In this document: piece after piece, positions 43,751-53,274 of the stretch | Layout of the letters: every line of letters starts with the position of its first letter | How positions within the stretch are numbered: position 1 is the first letter of the stretch | Origin: JANPBY01 sp963805505 | GTDB taxonomy: Bacteria > Actinomycetota > Actinomycetes > DATJPE01 | Assembly: GCA_963805505.1 (NCBI GenBank) | Contig: CAWDUP010000004.1 | Location: 124,001 to 188,000, forward strand | Length of the DNA stretch: 64,000 nucleotides | Direction: 5' to 3' | Made by a program: the position numbers and the translations under genes | Notes under the pieces: generated by a model | Told to the model about the DNA's origin: nothing | What the model saw: the letters and a program-made list of their open reading frames with translations, nothing else | The model's database searches: none

Positions 43751-46700
43751 ATGCTCACCATCAGCCTGCTGGGATCGCAGGCCGTGGTGGATGCGACGTC
43801 AGGACGCATCCGCACCCGGTCGTCGCGGACGATCGCCCTGCTGGGCCTGCTCATCGCCCACACCGACCGGCCGCAGGACCGGTCCGCGATCGCCGGGCTG
43901 TTCTGGCCCGGCTCGGGCGACTCCCAGGCGCTGACCAACCTCCGGCGCGAGCTGCACGAGCTGCGCGAGGTGCTCGGCCCGGATGCCGACGACTCCCTCG
44001 AGGTGACCCCGACTCAGCTGTGCTGGCACGACCAGGGCACGCATGAGGTCGACCTGGCGATCTTCCTGCGCGAGTCCGCCGCCGCGACCGACTCCGACGA
44101 GGCCGGGAACGAGCGCGTTGCCCTGGTGCACGGGCAGGCGGCGCTCGAGCAGTACGGCGGCCCGCTGCTTCCGGGTCTCGATGAGGAGTGGCTCGTCGAA
44201 CTACGCGAGGAGCTGCAGGACCGCTGCTCCGCGGTATGCGACCTCGTGTGCCGGGCCGCGCGATCGCGCGGCCGGTCGGACGTGGCGATGGCAGCCATGC
44301 GTCGCCAGTTGAGCATCGAGCGCTACGACGAGGCTGCCTATCGCACCATCATTGAGTTGCAGGCAGAAAGTGGGGACCGAGCGGGCGCAGTCAGCACCTA
44401 CCACCAGCTTGCCAGCCTGCTCGAGCGTGATCTCGGGATCACGCCGTCACCCGAGACGGCAGCCACGCTCTCGCAGCTGATGGGTTCTACCGCGACGCCT
44501 GGCGCTCCACTCCCCCGGGCAAGCCCTCGGCCACCTGCCCGGGCGTCCCTGGTCGGGCGGGCGATCGAGCTCGATCAGCTCTGGCAGGCGTGGACCGCGG
44601 CCAGCAAAGGGAGGGCTGCGATCGTGGCGGTCCGCGGCGGCCCGGGGGTCGGCAAGTCCCGCCTGGTCGGCGAGCTCGAGGCGCTCGCCCGAGGACAGGA
44701 CGCAGTCGTGGGCATCACGCGGTGCTTCGACACGAGTGGCCGCTTATCCCTGGCGCCCGTCGCAGACTGGTTGCGCGAACCAGCACTGGTGTCGGCTCGC
44801 CGGCTGATCGACCAGGTCTGGCGCGACGAGGCCGATCGCCTCGTCCCTGTCGGTAAGCGCTCAGGGCTCGAAGCTGAATCCAACGCCGGTACCGCCCCGT
44901 CATCCGTCGGGCTCGATGTATGGCAGCGCCCCCGATTCTTCGAGGGGCTGTCCCGCGCGTTGCTCGCTACGTCACGTCCCTTGCTGCTGGTGCTCGACAA
45001 CGCGCAGTGGTCAGACCCGGACACGCTGAGCTTCGTGCGGTTCCTGCTCAACTTTGCTCCCGACTCGCAGCTTCTGCTGATCGCCACGGCTCGACAAGCG
45101 GACACCAGCGAGGAGACCCCTCTCGACCGGTGGCTGGAACGCATCCGCGACGAAGGCCTGCTCACGGAGGTCAACCTCCAGCCGCTGGATCTCATGGACA
45201 CGGCGACCTTGGCCGGAGCCCTCACCAGCCAGGCGCCGGAAGGACCGGCCGCCGAGCTCTTGTTCGATGCCACTGGCGGATTCCCGCTATACGTCGTGGA
45301 GGCGGCAAGGTCTTCATCGCACGACCTGTCAGCCCAGGGCCAGCCCTCGTCATTGGCCTGGATGGAGATCCTGCCGAGACGCCTCCAGCAGACCAGCCCA
45401 GCGGCCCGTGAGGTCGCTGGCCTCGCCGCCGCCGTCGGCCGCGACTTCACGATCCCGCTTTTGGTCGAGGCCAGCGAGCTCCCGGCCGAGAGTGTGGTCG
45501 CAGCGGTCGATGAGCTGTGGCGACAGCGGATCATCCGCGGCGTCGGCGACAGCTACGACTTCTCCCACGACCTCCTGCGCGAGGCGGCGTACGACACGGT
45601 GCGCGAGCCGCGCCGCTGGCTGCTGCACCGCCGACTGGGCCAGGCTCTGGAGCTGTTATGGGCGGGGAACCTGGACGGGGTCGCAGCGCAGGTTGCCGAC
45701 CAGTATCGCCGCGCGGGCAACGCCGAGCGGGCCTTGCGCTACTACCGGCAGGGAGCCGACGTAGCAGCCGCGATGTTTGCTCACGAAGAGGCGATCTCGC
45801 TGCTCTCATCGGCGCGGACAGTCCTGGTCTCGCTGCCGCCTGGCCGCAGCCGTGACGAGCAGGAACTGACCCTGCTCGAGTTGACCATCCCGCCCCTCAA
45901 CGCGCGCTACGGCTACTCATCGCCGCTCCTGCGGGACGCCGTCGAACGTGCGGTCGAACTGGCCGAGAGCCTGGGGGAGAACACTCGCGCCCTCACCGCC
46001 ATGGTGGGGCTTTGGGCTTCGCGGTTCGTCGAAGGCCGAATCGCGGAGTCGCGACGAATCGCCGAGCAGGCTGTCGCGCGGGTGCAGCCGGGCGACGAGC
46101 AGTTCGGCCAAGCACACTTTTCGATGGGTGGCTCGGTGCTGCACGGCGGTGATCCAGACCTTGCGATGGAACACTTCGAGATCGCTGGGGCTGCCACGCG
46201 GGACGCGAGGATGAGTGTGGGCACGCACGCCCGGGTGCACACGATGGCCTGGTGGGCGCACGCCGCCTGGACCTGCGGTGATCCGGCCCGAGCTGGTCGG
46301 CTTGCGACCGATGCCTCGGCGCTGGCACAAGAGCTCGGCCACCGCTATAGCCTGCTGGTGGCCAAGGCCTACGAGGCCATCACCAGCCAACTGCTCGGCG
46401 AGGTCGAGGCCTGCCTCGAGGTGGCAGCATCGGTGCGGTCTTTGTGCGAGCGCTATCAGTTCACCTACTACGGGGACTGGGGCCGAATCGTTGGAGGCTG
46501 GGCGACCGGCGGCACGGTCGGCGTGGAGCTCATTGAGACCGGCCTGGCGAACCTGCGCGAGCAGGGGGCCTATGCGCGGATGCCGTACTGGCTGAGTCTC
46601 TTCGGTCGCACGCTCGACGGCGCCGGGCGGACGGCCGAGGCGCTGGCCGCTTTCGACGAGGGCCTTGCTGCCGCGCAGCGCCACGAAGAGCCGTGGTGGG

Positions 46701-46846
46701 CGCCAGAGCTGCTCCGGTTGAAGGCCGCGCACCTCGAAGGCGACGAGCGTCGGCAGCTGCTGGTCAGGGGGCTCGAGATCGCTCGCGGCCAACACAGCGT
46801 GGCACTGGAGCGGCGATGCAGCGACGACCTGCGCAGGGAGCCGTGA
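43751..46846 (+). CDS. SARP-type transcriptional regulator with BTAD, AAA ATPase and TPR domains
   Basis: 1031 residues. A winged-helix DNA-binding domain of OmpR type occupies about the first 90 residues (TISLLGSQAVVDATSGRIRTRSSRTIALLGLL), followed by a bacterial transcriptional activation domain (to about 240), an AAA/NACHT-like ATPase with P-loop GGPGVGKS near 296-304 and DNAQWSDPD as Walker B region, and a C-terminal TPR array. It lacks the C-terminal LuxR helix-turn-helix of LAL regulators. Such proteins activate adjacent genes in response to metabolic cues. The next gene, a flavoprotein, has a SARP-like operator. Confidence 0.88.
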   Translation: MLTISLLGSQAVVDATSGRIRTRSSRTIALLGLLIAHTDRPQDRSAIAGLFWPGSGDSQALTNLRRELHELREVLGPDADDSLEVTPTQLCWHDQGTHEVDLAIFLRESAAATDSDEAGNERVALVHGQAALEQYGGPLLPGLDEEWLVELREELQDRCSAVCDLVCRAARSRGRSDVAMAAMRRQLSIERYDEAAYRTIIELQAESGDRAGAVSTYHQLASLLERDLGITPSPETAATLSQLMGSTATPGAPLPRASPRPPARASLVGRAIELDQLWQAWTAASKGRAAIVAVRGGPGVGKSRLVGELEALARGQDAVVGITRCFDTSGRLSLAPVADWLREPALVSARRLIDQVWRDEADRLVPVGKRSGLEAESNAGTAPSSVGLDVWQRPRFFEGLSRALLATSRPLLLVLDNAQWSDPDTLSFVRFLLNFAPDSQLLLIATARQADTSEETPLDRWLERIRDEGLLTEVNLQPLDLMDTATLAGALTSQAPEGPAAELLFDATGGFPLYVVEAARSSSHDLSAQGQPSSLAWMEILPRRLQQTSPAAREVAGLAAAVGRDFTIPLLVEASELPAESVVAAVDELWRQRIIRGVGDSYDFSHDLLREAAYDTVREPRRWLLHRRLGQALELLWAGNLDGVAAQVADQYRRAGNAERALRYYRQGADVAAAMFAHEEAISLLSSARTVLVSLPPGRSRDEQELTLLELTIPPLNARYGYSSPLLRDAVERAVELAESLGENTRALTAMVGLWASRFVEGRIAESRRIAEQAVARVQPGDEQFGQAHFSMGGSVLHGGDPDLAMEHFEIAGAATRDARMSVGTHARVHTMAWWAHAAWTCGDPARAGRLATDASALAQELGHRYSLLVAKAYEAITSQLLGEVEACLEVAASVRSLCERYQFTYYGDWGRIVGGWATGGTVGVELIETGLANLREQGAYARMPYWLSLFGRTLDGAGRTAEALAAFDEGLAAAQRHEEPWWAPELLRLKAAHLEGDERRQLLVRGLEIARGQHSVALERRCSDDLRREP

Positions 46847-46883
46847 GGCGTTCGCCGAACGTCGCTTCCCTGCACCCAGGACC

Positions 46884-46915
46884 GAACGTCTGCCGAACGC
46901 CCCGGTTCGTAGGTT
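46884..46915 (+). promoter_or_regulatory. SARP-type operator and -10 before the BBE flavoprotein gene
   Basis: GAACGTC (46884-46890), 4 bp, GAACGCC (46895-46901), 8 bp, then TAGGTT (46910-46915). Heptamer direct repeats 11 bp apart ending 8 bp upstream of the -10 are the known SARP binding layout. A further GAACGTC lies at 46857-46863. The ATG follows at 46952 with GAGGAG, giving a leader of about 30 nt. Confidence 0.55.
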
Positions 46916-46951
46916 CGGCCCGCCCCTTCAGCGATGCTCCGAGGAGTTTCC

Positions 46952-48361
46952 ATGACCACAGACACCGTTGCCGCTTCGGCTGCAGCATTCGACGACCTGG
47001 CCCCCGCCCTACGAGGGATGATCATCCGCCCAGGAGACGCCGAATATGACGCCGCCCGCGCGGTCTACAACGGGATGATCGACCGCCACCCCGCAGCGAT
47101 CGTGCGGTGCCGCGACGCGGCGGATGTCCGCGCCTGCGTGATCTTCGCCAGAGACCACGACATCGAGATCGCCGTACGAGGCGGTGGCCACAACGCTGCC
47201 GGGCTCGGCGTCTGGGACAACGCGCTGGTCATCGACCTATCCATGATGAGAAGCGTCACGCCGTCGCCGGATGAGAGCATGGTGCGCGTCGACGCGGGTT
47301 GCACCTGGGCTGACGTCGATCACGCGACCGTCGCCTTCGGGATGGCGACACCGTCCGGCTTCATCGGTTCTACCGGCGTGGCCGGCCTCACCCTGGGCGG
47401 CGGCGTCGCGGGCTATCTGGGTCGCCGATTCGGCCTCACCGTCGACAACCTTCTGTCGGCCGACGTCGTGCTGGCCGACGGCAGCTTTGTCACCGCGAGC
47501 GAGTCCTCGCACCCCGACCTGTTCTGGGCCTTGCGCGGCGGCGGAGGCAACTTTGGTGTGGTCACGACCTTCCTGTTCCGATGCCACCCGATCGGCGAGA
47601 ACGGCGTCATCATCGGCGGCCCGGTGCTCTACGACCTGGCCGACACGGCTGAGGTGATGAGTTGGTATCGCGAGATCCAGCCGACCCTGCCCGAGGAACT
47701 CAGCGGTTGGCTCGGGGTGCTCACCATCCCCCCTGCACCGCCATTCCCCGAGGAGCTGTGGGGCCGCAAGTCTTGCGCGATCGTGTGGTGCTACTCCGGC
47801 CCGCACGACAAGGCCGACGCGGTGCTCGAGCCGATCAAGACCTTCGGCTCACCGCTGGTGATGGGCCTCCATGAGATGCCCTACAACATCCTCACCACAG
47901 CCTTCGACGCGCTGTACCCAGCCGGGCTGCAGTGGTACTGGCGCGCCGACTTCTTCGAGGAGATCACCGACAAGGCGATCGAGGCGCACTGCACCTTCGC
48001 CGAGCAGCTGCCCACCGGACACTCGACGATGCATCTCTACCCGATCGACGGTGCCGCTTCCCGGGTAGCCGAGGACGCCACACCGTTCGCGTTTCGCAAC
48101 GGCGGGTGGGCCGGAGTCATCGTCGGCGTCGATCCGGATCCGGTCAACAACGAGGCCATCACCAAATGGTGCAAGGAGTACTGGGAGGCGCTGCACCCGA
48201 CGTCCGCCGGCGGTGCGTACATCAACTTCATGATGGAGGAGGGTCAGGACCGCGTGCGGGCTTCCTACCGCAACAACTACGACCGCCTGGTCCAGGTCAA
48301 GGGCCGCTACGACCCCCACAACCTGTTCCACATCAACCAGAACATCGCTCCGGGCGGGTAG
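46952..48361 (+). CDS. FAD-linked oxidoreductase (BBE domain)
   Basis: 469 residues from ATG 46952. FAD_binding_4 domain with RGGGHNAAG, where His80 is the probable covalent flavin anchor, LGGGVAGYLGRRFGLTVDN without the second Cys anchor, and the C-terminal BBE motif RNNYDRLVQVKGRYDPHNLFHINQNI. This family oxidises alcohols, sugars or secondary-metabolite intermediates. It is probably the target of the adjacent SARP regulator. Stop is 1 bp from that of the convergent dehydrogenase. Confidence 0.88.
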   Translation: MTTDTVAASAAAFDDLAPALRGMIIRPGDAEYDAARAVYNGMIDRHPAAIVRCRDAADVRACVIFARDHDIEIAVRGGGHNAAGLGVWDNALVIDLSMMRSVTPSPDESMVRVDAGCTWADVDHATVAFGMATPSGFIGSTGVAGLTLGGGVAGYLGRRFGLTVDNLLSADVVLADGSFVTASESSHPDLFWALRGGGGNFGVVTTFLFRCHPIGENGVIIGGPVLYDLADTAEVMSWYREIQPTLPEELSGWLGVLTIPPAPPFPEELWGRKSCAIVWCYSGPHDKADAVLEPIKTFGSPLVMGLHEMPYNILTTAFDALYPAGLQWYWRADFFEEITDKAIEAHCTFAEQLPTGHSTMHLYPIDGAASRVAEDATPFAFRNGGWAGVIVGVDPDPVNNEAITKWCKEYWEALHPTSAGGAYINFMMEEGQDRVRASYRNNYDRLVQVKGRYDPHNLFHINQNIAPGG

Positions 48362-48362
48362 C

Positions 48363-49505
48363 TCAGATGTGTGGGTGCGGGTAGTCAGGCGCCCGGTTCT
48401 GGAACGACAAGACCTTGGGATTCTGTACGACTCCGTCGCGCAGCTCGATGGCGAGGTGGATGGTCGGCTCAGCGTCCCACCCGCTCGGCCCTTCCATGAC
48501 CGGGCGCAGGTAAGGCATCAACGCCTCACTGATCCCCCAGGTGGCGCTGTTCCACAGATAGGAGGGGCTGTGGTCCACGCCGTAGTAGAGAATCCCGTCA
48601 CCCACGGAGAACATCGGTTCGTCGAACGTGGTCGGTCGCGCGAACTCAAATCCCATCCCTAGGTCGCAGGAGACGTCGACCAGCAGAGTCCCCGGGGTGA
48701 AGGACGCGAGATCGGCATCGTCGACGAACATCAACGGTGCGTCAGTGTCCTGCAGCACGCAGTTGACCACGATGTCGAAGCCGGCCAGGAACTCCGCGGT
48801 GGGCACGGTGCCCGCATCGGTCTCGATCAGCGTGCGGGCAGGGTCGTCCTCGTCTCGATAGATGTTGGCGAGGACAGCCGCCGGCATCGGCGACGCTACC
48901 GCCGCGACGTCTCGCATGGTGAGCGCCGTGACGTCGCGGACTCCCATCGCGTCCAGGGCGGTGACCGCGCCACGTGCGGTGTTACCGAAGCCGATGACAG
49001 CGGCGGTGAGAGGGCGACCGTAGGCCCCCGTGGTTCCCATGAGCGCCATGGCGTGGAGCACCGAGCAATAGCCGGCAAGCTCGTTGTTGACATGGAACAC
49101 ATGGACGACGAAATTGCCTGAAGGAGACCAGTGGTTCATGGCCTCCCACGCGATCAGCGTCAACCGCTTGTCTATGGCGAGCTGTGCGAGCTGCCGGTCC
49201 TGCACCACGTGCGGCCAGCCCCACAGCACCTGGCCCTCTCGGAGAGCGGCTACGTCCTCGAGGGTGGGCTTGGGGAGAAGCAAGATGTCCGATCCAGCGA
49301 TGACTTCCTCACGCGTGTGCAGGCTGCCGACAAGTCCGGCCAGATGATCGTCTGAGACGCCGAACCGGTCGCCGTACCCCTTCTCGATCAGCATGCGCTC
49401 GCGTAGGTCGGCGTCGATCCGCTCGACGTGCTGCGGATGGATGGGGAGTCGAAACTCGTTCTCCATGCCCGAGTGCGCAAGCACTCCCAGGGTGAGCCCG
49501 TTCAT
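48363..49505 (-). CDS. AlaDH/PNT-family dehydrogenase, probably N5-(carboxyethyl)ornithine synthase-like
   Basis: 380 residues from ATG 49505 after AGAGG. Alanine dehydrogenase/transhydrogenase fold: N-terminal EFRLPIHPQHVERI and LLLPKPTLEDV correspond to the substrate-binding Arg/Lys segments, and AAVIGFGNTARGAVTALDAMG is the NAD Rossmann loop. I name carboxyethylornithine synthase by overall resemblance; a plain amino-acid dehydrogenase is possible. Single gene, convergent with the flavoprotein. Confidence 0.6.
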   Translation of the reverse strand: MNGLTLGVLAHSGMENEFRLPIHPQHVERIDADLRERMLIEKGYGDRFGVSDDHLAGLVGSLHTREEVIAGSDILLLPKPTLEDVAALREGQVLWGWPHVVQDRQLAQLAIDKRLTLIAWEAMNHWSPSGNFVVHVFHVNNELAGYCSVLHAMALMGTTGAYGRPLTAAVIGFGNTARGAVTALDAMGVRDVTALTMRDVAAVASPMPAAVLANIYRDEDDPARTLIETDAGTVPTAEFLAGFDIVVNCVLQDTDAPLMFVDDADLASFTPGTLLVDVSCDLGMGFEFARPTTFDEPMFSVGDGILYYGVDHSPSYLWNSATWGISEALMPYLRPVMEGPSGWDAEPTIHLAIELRDGVVQNPKVLSFQNRAPDYPHPHI

Positions 49506-49617
49506 CAAAGACCTCTCACGCGAGTCCCGCCCCCGCGCCCCGAATGGGTGCCGGGCCTCCGGAAGCATCCCACGCCCACCTCGCTGCTCGCCGAAGTGCG
49601 GAGACCCTGAGGGCGCC

Positions 49618-49623
49618 TAGCCT
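49618..49623 (+). promoter_or_regulatory. -10 element TAGCCT, leaderless DinB gene
   Basis: TAGCCT, then 6 nt, then GTG 49630, the same spacing as the dap and mshB starts. Confidence 0.45.
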
Positions 49624-49629
49624 TGGCCC

Positions 49630-50115
49630 GTGGACTTCTTCGTGGCGGGCGAGCGCGCGTTGCTCGAGGGGATGCTCGACGTCCAGCGCGAGGCCATCGC
49701 CGAGCTCCTCACCGACGTCGACGACCGTGCCGCACGAACGCGGTTGGTGCCCTCGCTGACGACGCCTTTGGGGCTGGTCAAGCACGCGGTGTTCGTCGAA
49801 AAGGTGTGGTTTCATTCCCGCGTCGCCGGCGTTGAGCGCTCCCAGCTCGGCCTGCCGGACACCGTCGACGAGAGTTTCCTGCTCGAGGACGAGGACTCCG
49901 TGGAGTCGGTGACCGAGGCCTTCCGGGCTGCTTGCGAGCACTCGCGGGTCGTGGCCGCGTCCCACTCGCTCGAGGAGCAGTTCCCGTGGCGACTTGGCCC
50001 CGTGAGCCTGCGTTTCATCTACGGGCACATGATCGCCGAGCTCGCCCGGCACGCCGGGCACGGCGACATCCTGCTCGAACAGCTGAAGGCCGGCGGAGCC
50101 GTACGCCCGACCTAG
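49630..50115 (+). CDS. DinB family protein (DUF664)
   Basis: 161 residues, GTG start apparently leaderless. Four-helix DinB/YfiT fold with candidate metal histidines in LVKHAVFVEKVWFHSR and in HMIAELARHAGHGDIL. The function is unknown; relatives are mycothiol- or bacillithiol-dependent thiol transferases. Confidence 0.8.
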   Translation: MDFFVAGERALLEGMLDVQREAIAELLTDVDDRAARTRLVPSLTTPLGLVKHAVFVEKVWFHSRVAGVERSQLGLPDTVDESFLLEDEDSVESVTEAFRAACEHSRVVAASHSLEEQFPWRLGPVSLRFIYGHMIAELARHAGHGDILLEQLKAGGAVRPT

Positions 50116-50172
50116 GTGCGCCACATCCCCAGGCGAGTCCGAGGCGGGTCCGGCAGCTCCGAGGCGGCACGC

Positions 50173-51090
50173 TCACACGTCGATAGCTACGCCGGTCTCG
50201 CGCCGGGAGACCGTCCACAGGGTCGCGATGGCCGCATCGTTGCCGCGTCGTAGCACCGGCACGCGCACGGCGGGACCGTTGTTGATGAACCTCGGCCCGT
50301 AGAATTCCCCACCCTTCGCTGCGGGATCGGTCGCGGCCCGGATCTGCGGCATCGCACCCTTCTCGACGCTCATGCCGGTGTGCCTAGCCAGCTGGACCCA
50401 GAACGGACCCATGAAACCCCCACCACCCTCGGCGACAGTCCGCACCTGCAGGTCGCTGTGCGAGAGACCCGGGTGGGCCATCAGACTCTGCGCCCTCACG
50501 CCTGCCCTCTCGAACTCCCCTTGCAGCCCCAAGGCGAAGTGGTAGTTGGCGAGCTTTGACTGGCCGTAGGCGCGCCACGGTTCGTACTTCCCGTGAAGAT
50601 GGGGATTGTTCGGGTCCACAGGGCGTCCGAAGTGGTGGGCCGTGCTCGTGACGGTGACCACCCGAGCGGCATCCGCGGCGATGATCGCCGGCATGAGCAG
50701 CGCCGTAAAGGTCCAGTGCCCCAGGTGGTTCACGCCGAACTGCATCTCGAAGCCGTCGGCGGTCTGCCGCTCCGGCAGGGCCATCAGCCCGGCGTTGTTG
50801 ACCAGGATGTCGATCCTGTCGTGCTGGGCGAGGATCTGCTCAGCGGCCTTGCGCACCGAGGCTTGGGAGCCGAGGTCGAGCTCGACCAGCTCGAGCGAGG
50901 CGTCCGGGGTCTCGGCCCGGATCTCCTCCACCGCCTCCGCCGCCTTGTCTTGGTTACGCACCGCCATGACCACGTGCGCGCCCTTGCCGGCGAACACTTT
51001 CGCCGTCTCCAGACCGAGGCCGCCGTTCGCGCCGGTGACCACGGTCTTCCTGCCGGTCAGGTCAGGGACCGAATCGCGGGTGTAGGTCAC
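50173..51090 (-). CDS. SDR family oxidoreductase (retinol dehydrogenase/protochlorophyllide reductase-like)
   Basis: 305 residues from GTG 51090 with GAGG upstream; an ATG at 51123 would add 11 residues. TGANGGLGLETAKVFAG binds the cofactor, NNAGLM follows, and YGQSKLAN provides Tyr-x3-Lys, with STAHHFG upstream as the Ser. Substrate unknown. Divergent from the OsmC gene. Confidence 0.85.
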   Translation of the reverse strand: MTYTRDSVPDLTGRKTVVTGANGGLGLETAKVFAGKGAHVVMAVRNQDKAAEAVEEIRAETPDASLELVELDLGSQASVRKAAEQILAQHDRIDILVNNAGLMALPERQTADGFEMQFGVNHLGHWTFTALLMPAIIAADAARVVTVTSTAHHFGRPVDPNNPHLHGKYEPWRAYGQSKLANYHFALGLQGEFERAGVRAQSLMAHPGLSHSDLQVRTVAEGGGGFMGPFWVQLARHTGMSVEKGAMPQIRAATDPAAKGGEFYGPRFINNGPAVRVPVLRRGNDAAIATLWTVSRRETGVAIDV

Positions 51091-51209
51091 TGCAGCCTCA
51101 CTCTCATTGGTTGTCTCCAGCATCACATCCAGAGGGAGAACAGGCACTTCGCTGGCGCCCGAGCGGGGAAGCGAGGAGGCTAGGACACCTCGACCGGATC
51201 GGAGAAACC

Positions 51210-51722
51210 GTGGACGCGCAAGACCTGAAGTCCGTCCAGACACCGCTCAAGCAGCGCTATCGCGAAGATCCGGCGGCCGCCCTGGTGACCCTCTCCGCGG
51301 CCGGCGTCCTGGGTGAGGGCGTAACGTGCTCAGTCGCCACGGGCCAAGCGCTCGTCTCCGCGGGATTGCACCCAGCGACCGGAGGCGACGGGCTGTCGGT
51401 CTGTTCCGGCGACATGCTCCTGCAGGCGCTGGTTGCGTGTGCTGGCGTGACCATGGAGGCGGTTGCGACGTCGCTGGGGATCGAGCTGCGCGAGGGTCGG
51501 GTGGGCGCGGACGGCGACCTCGACTTCCGCGGGACCCTCGGCGTGGACAAGTCGGCACCGGTGGGTTTCACCAACATCCGATTGACCTTCGACCTCGACA
51601 CGGACGCCGAAGCCGAGCAGATCGAGACGCTGATACGGCTCACGGAGCGGTACTGCGTGGTCCTGCAGACCTTGCTGAGCTCTCCGGTGATGACCGTGAC
51701 CGCAACGCGGACGACCACATGA
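51210..51722 (+). CDS. OsmC family protein
   Basis: 170 residues from GTG 51210, after GGAGAAA. OsmC/Ohr fold; SVCSGDMLLQALVACAGVTMEAVA holds one Cys and the central helix, and RYCVVLQTLLSSPVMTVTA holds the second Cys. Two cysteines are those used by OsmC peroxiredoxins to reduce organic hydroperoxides. The N-terminus is slightly atypical, so a non-peroxidase member is possible. Confidence 0.82.
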   Translation: MDAQDLKSVQTPLKQRYREDPAAALVTLSAAGVLGEGVTCSVATGQALVSAGLHPATGGDGLSVCSGDMLLQALVACAGVTMEAVATSLGIELREGRVGADGDLDFRGTLGVDKSAPVGFTNIRLTFDLDTDAEAEQIETLIRLTERYCVVLQTLLSSPVMTVTATRTTT

Positions 51723-51775
51723 TCGGCCGCAATCGGAATGCGCCTGGGACGGCGGCTGATCGACTGTGTCCGTGA
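51719..51775 (+). CDS. bridging small open frame OsmC-downstream gene (18 codons)
   Basis: MIGRNRNAPGTAADRLCP starts with an ATG overlapping the OsmC stop (ATGA) and ends at a TGA overlapping GTG 51772 of the next gene (GTGA). The downstream gene has no ribosome site, so relay translation would explain its expression. Confidence 0.35.
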   Translation: MIGRNRNAPGTAADRLCP

Positions 51776-52359
51776 TCGACGACGTCCTGACCTCAGGCTC
51801 GGAGCGGGGCCGCAGTCGGCTGTCCCTGTGGGCCCACCGACACCGGGTGGTGCTCGGACTGCTGGTGATCCTGATCGTGGCAGCGCTGGTCGCCGACCAG
51901 TGGCAGCAGCGACGCGAGATGGATGCCCTGCTGACCCAGGTCGCGTCCGGCGAACAGACGATCGACGCCGCGTCAGGCTCCCTGCAGGTCGTCCTGGACT
52001 ACTACACCCCGACGCTCTACGGCCCGAGCGGGGGAAGCGTGCGCGATTCCTTCCTCACCGACATTTCCGAAGCGGCCGCTGTGGCACTGCCGAATACCCG
52101 CGCATCCTCCGCCGACGTGGCTTCGGTCACCGTGCTGCCGTGGCATCGCTCGCTGCGCCAAGCGCGTTCGGAGTATCGCGCGCGTGTCGACGCCTGGAGC
52201 GACTATCTGGCGGCGCTGGTCGCCGAACCGTTTGGCTCTTTGGGCAGCGCAGGGGGCCTGCTGCCCTCGACCATCAAGGCGCGGGACACCCTCAAAGCAG
52301 CGATCCCTCGGCTCGACCAAGGCGCCACGGACCGACTAGACGACCTGCTCGCTCCCTGA
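51772..52359 (+). CDS. hypothetical single-pass membrane protein
   Basis: 195 residues from GTG 51772 (51766 also possible). One membrane segment (about 26-45) after a basic head, then an external or periplasm-side helical domain with DYYTPTLYGPSGGSVRDSFL and WHRSLRQARSEYRARVDAWSDYL. I recognise no family. The gene follows OsmC through the bridging frame. The 218 bp after it hold no convincing gene. Confidence 0.6.
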   Translation: MIDDVLTSGSERGRSRLSLWAHRHRVVLGLLVILIVAALVADQWQQRREMDALLTQVASGEQTIDAASGSLQVVLDYYTPTLYGPSGGSVRDSFLTDISEAAAVALPNTRASSADVASVTVLPWHRSLRQARSEYRARVDAWSDYLAALVAEPFGSLGSAGGLLPSTIKARDTLKAAIPRLDQGATDRLDDLLAP

Positions 52360-52577
52360 TTCGCAGCTCGGCTCAGCCACGAGGTAGTAGCCACGGCCTC
52401 TCCTCCACTCACCGGAGACGAGAACCGCGCGCTCCGCCGTACGAGGTAGCCCGCCGCCTGCGATCCGCCGACGCAAATCCCGGCCAGCAGGGACACCTGC
52501 CTCTGGGCCCGGGACGACCCGAACGGCGACGCTCGGGCCACCGCCCGTACCCAACGGGCCGCCCAAGGAGCAGTCCC

Positions 52578-53240
52578 ATGCCTTCTCGCTACCAGATCGT
52601 CGGCGCGATCTCGCTCGTCGTCGGCGGCGCAGCGGTCCTGCTGCAGATCATCATCACGCCATTACTCGGTGACCTCACGGCCGCCGAGATGCTGGCGAAG
52701 GTCTCGGAGCACCACGCCGCGATGGCGTGGACGCTGGCGCTGGACTTCCCGGTGCTGCTCGCGGCTCCGGCGTTCCTGTTCATCGGGCACCTAGCCGGCT
52801 CCCGTACGTCCGCGCTCGCCTCGACCGCCGGCGCGTTCTTGTTCTTCCCGTTCGTCGCGAGCCTGCCGGCGCTCATGGGCCTGGATGGTTTGACGTTCTT
52901 CGCCAGTGCACAGCCGGACCAGGTCGCGATGGTGAACCTCGTCGACAGCTGGCAGAACTCGGCCTGGTTCGCGGTGGGCCTGTTCCCGTACGTGCTCCTC
53001 CAGGCCGTCGGCGCCATCCTCATGGCGGTGGCCCTGGTCAGGGCCAGGACCGTCCCCACTTGGGCGGCGGTCGCAACGGGCCTTTGGCCGATTCTCGGAA
53101 TCGTCGGTCAGCTCAGCGGGGTTCGAGCCATCAGCATCGTCGGCTACGGGGTGCTGTTCGCGACGTGGGTCGTCTTCGCCATGAGTCTGAGCCGTGGACG
53201 CCAGGCCACCCCGGACGAACCTGTGCTCGCCACTGCCTGA
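52578..53240 (+). CDS. multi-pass membrane protein, function unknown
   Basis: 220 residues from ATG 52578 after AAGGAG. About six membrane segments (starting IVGAISLVVGGAAVLLQIII) and no catalytic motif I can see. It resembles the loose group of DUF4386-like integral membrane proteins. It is followed after 34 nt by a histidine kinase, possibly its operon partner. Confidence 0.6.
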   Translation: MPSRYQIVGAISLVVGGAAVLLQIIITPLLGDLTAAEMLAKVSEHHAAMAWTLALDFPVLLAAPAFLFIGHLAGSRTSALASTAGAFLFFPFVASLPALMGLDGLTFFASAQPDQVAMVNLVDSWQNSAWFAVGLFPYVLLQAVGAILMAVALVRARTVPTWAAVATGLWPILGIVGQLSGVRAISIVGYGVLFATWVVFAMSLSRGRQATPDEPVLATA

Positions 53241-53274
53241 CAACCACCGGACTCGCGCGGAAGAATAAGTGGCC

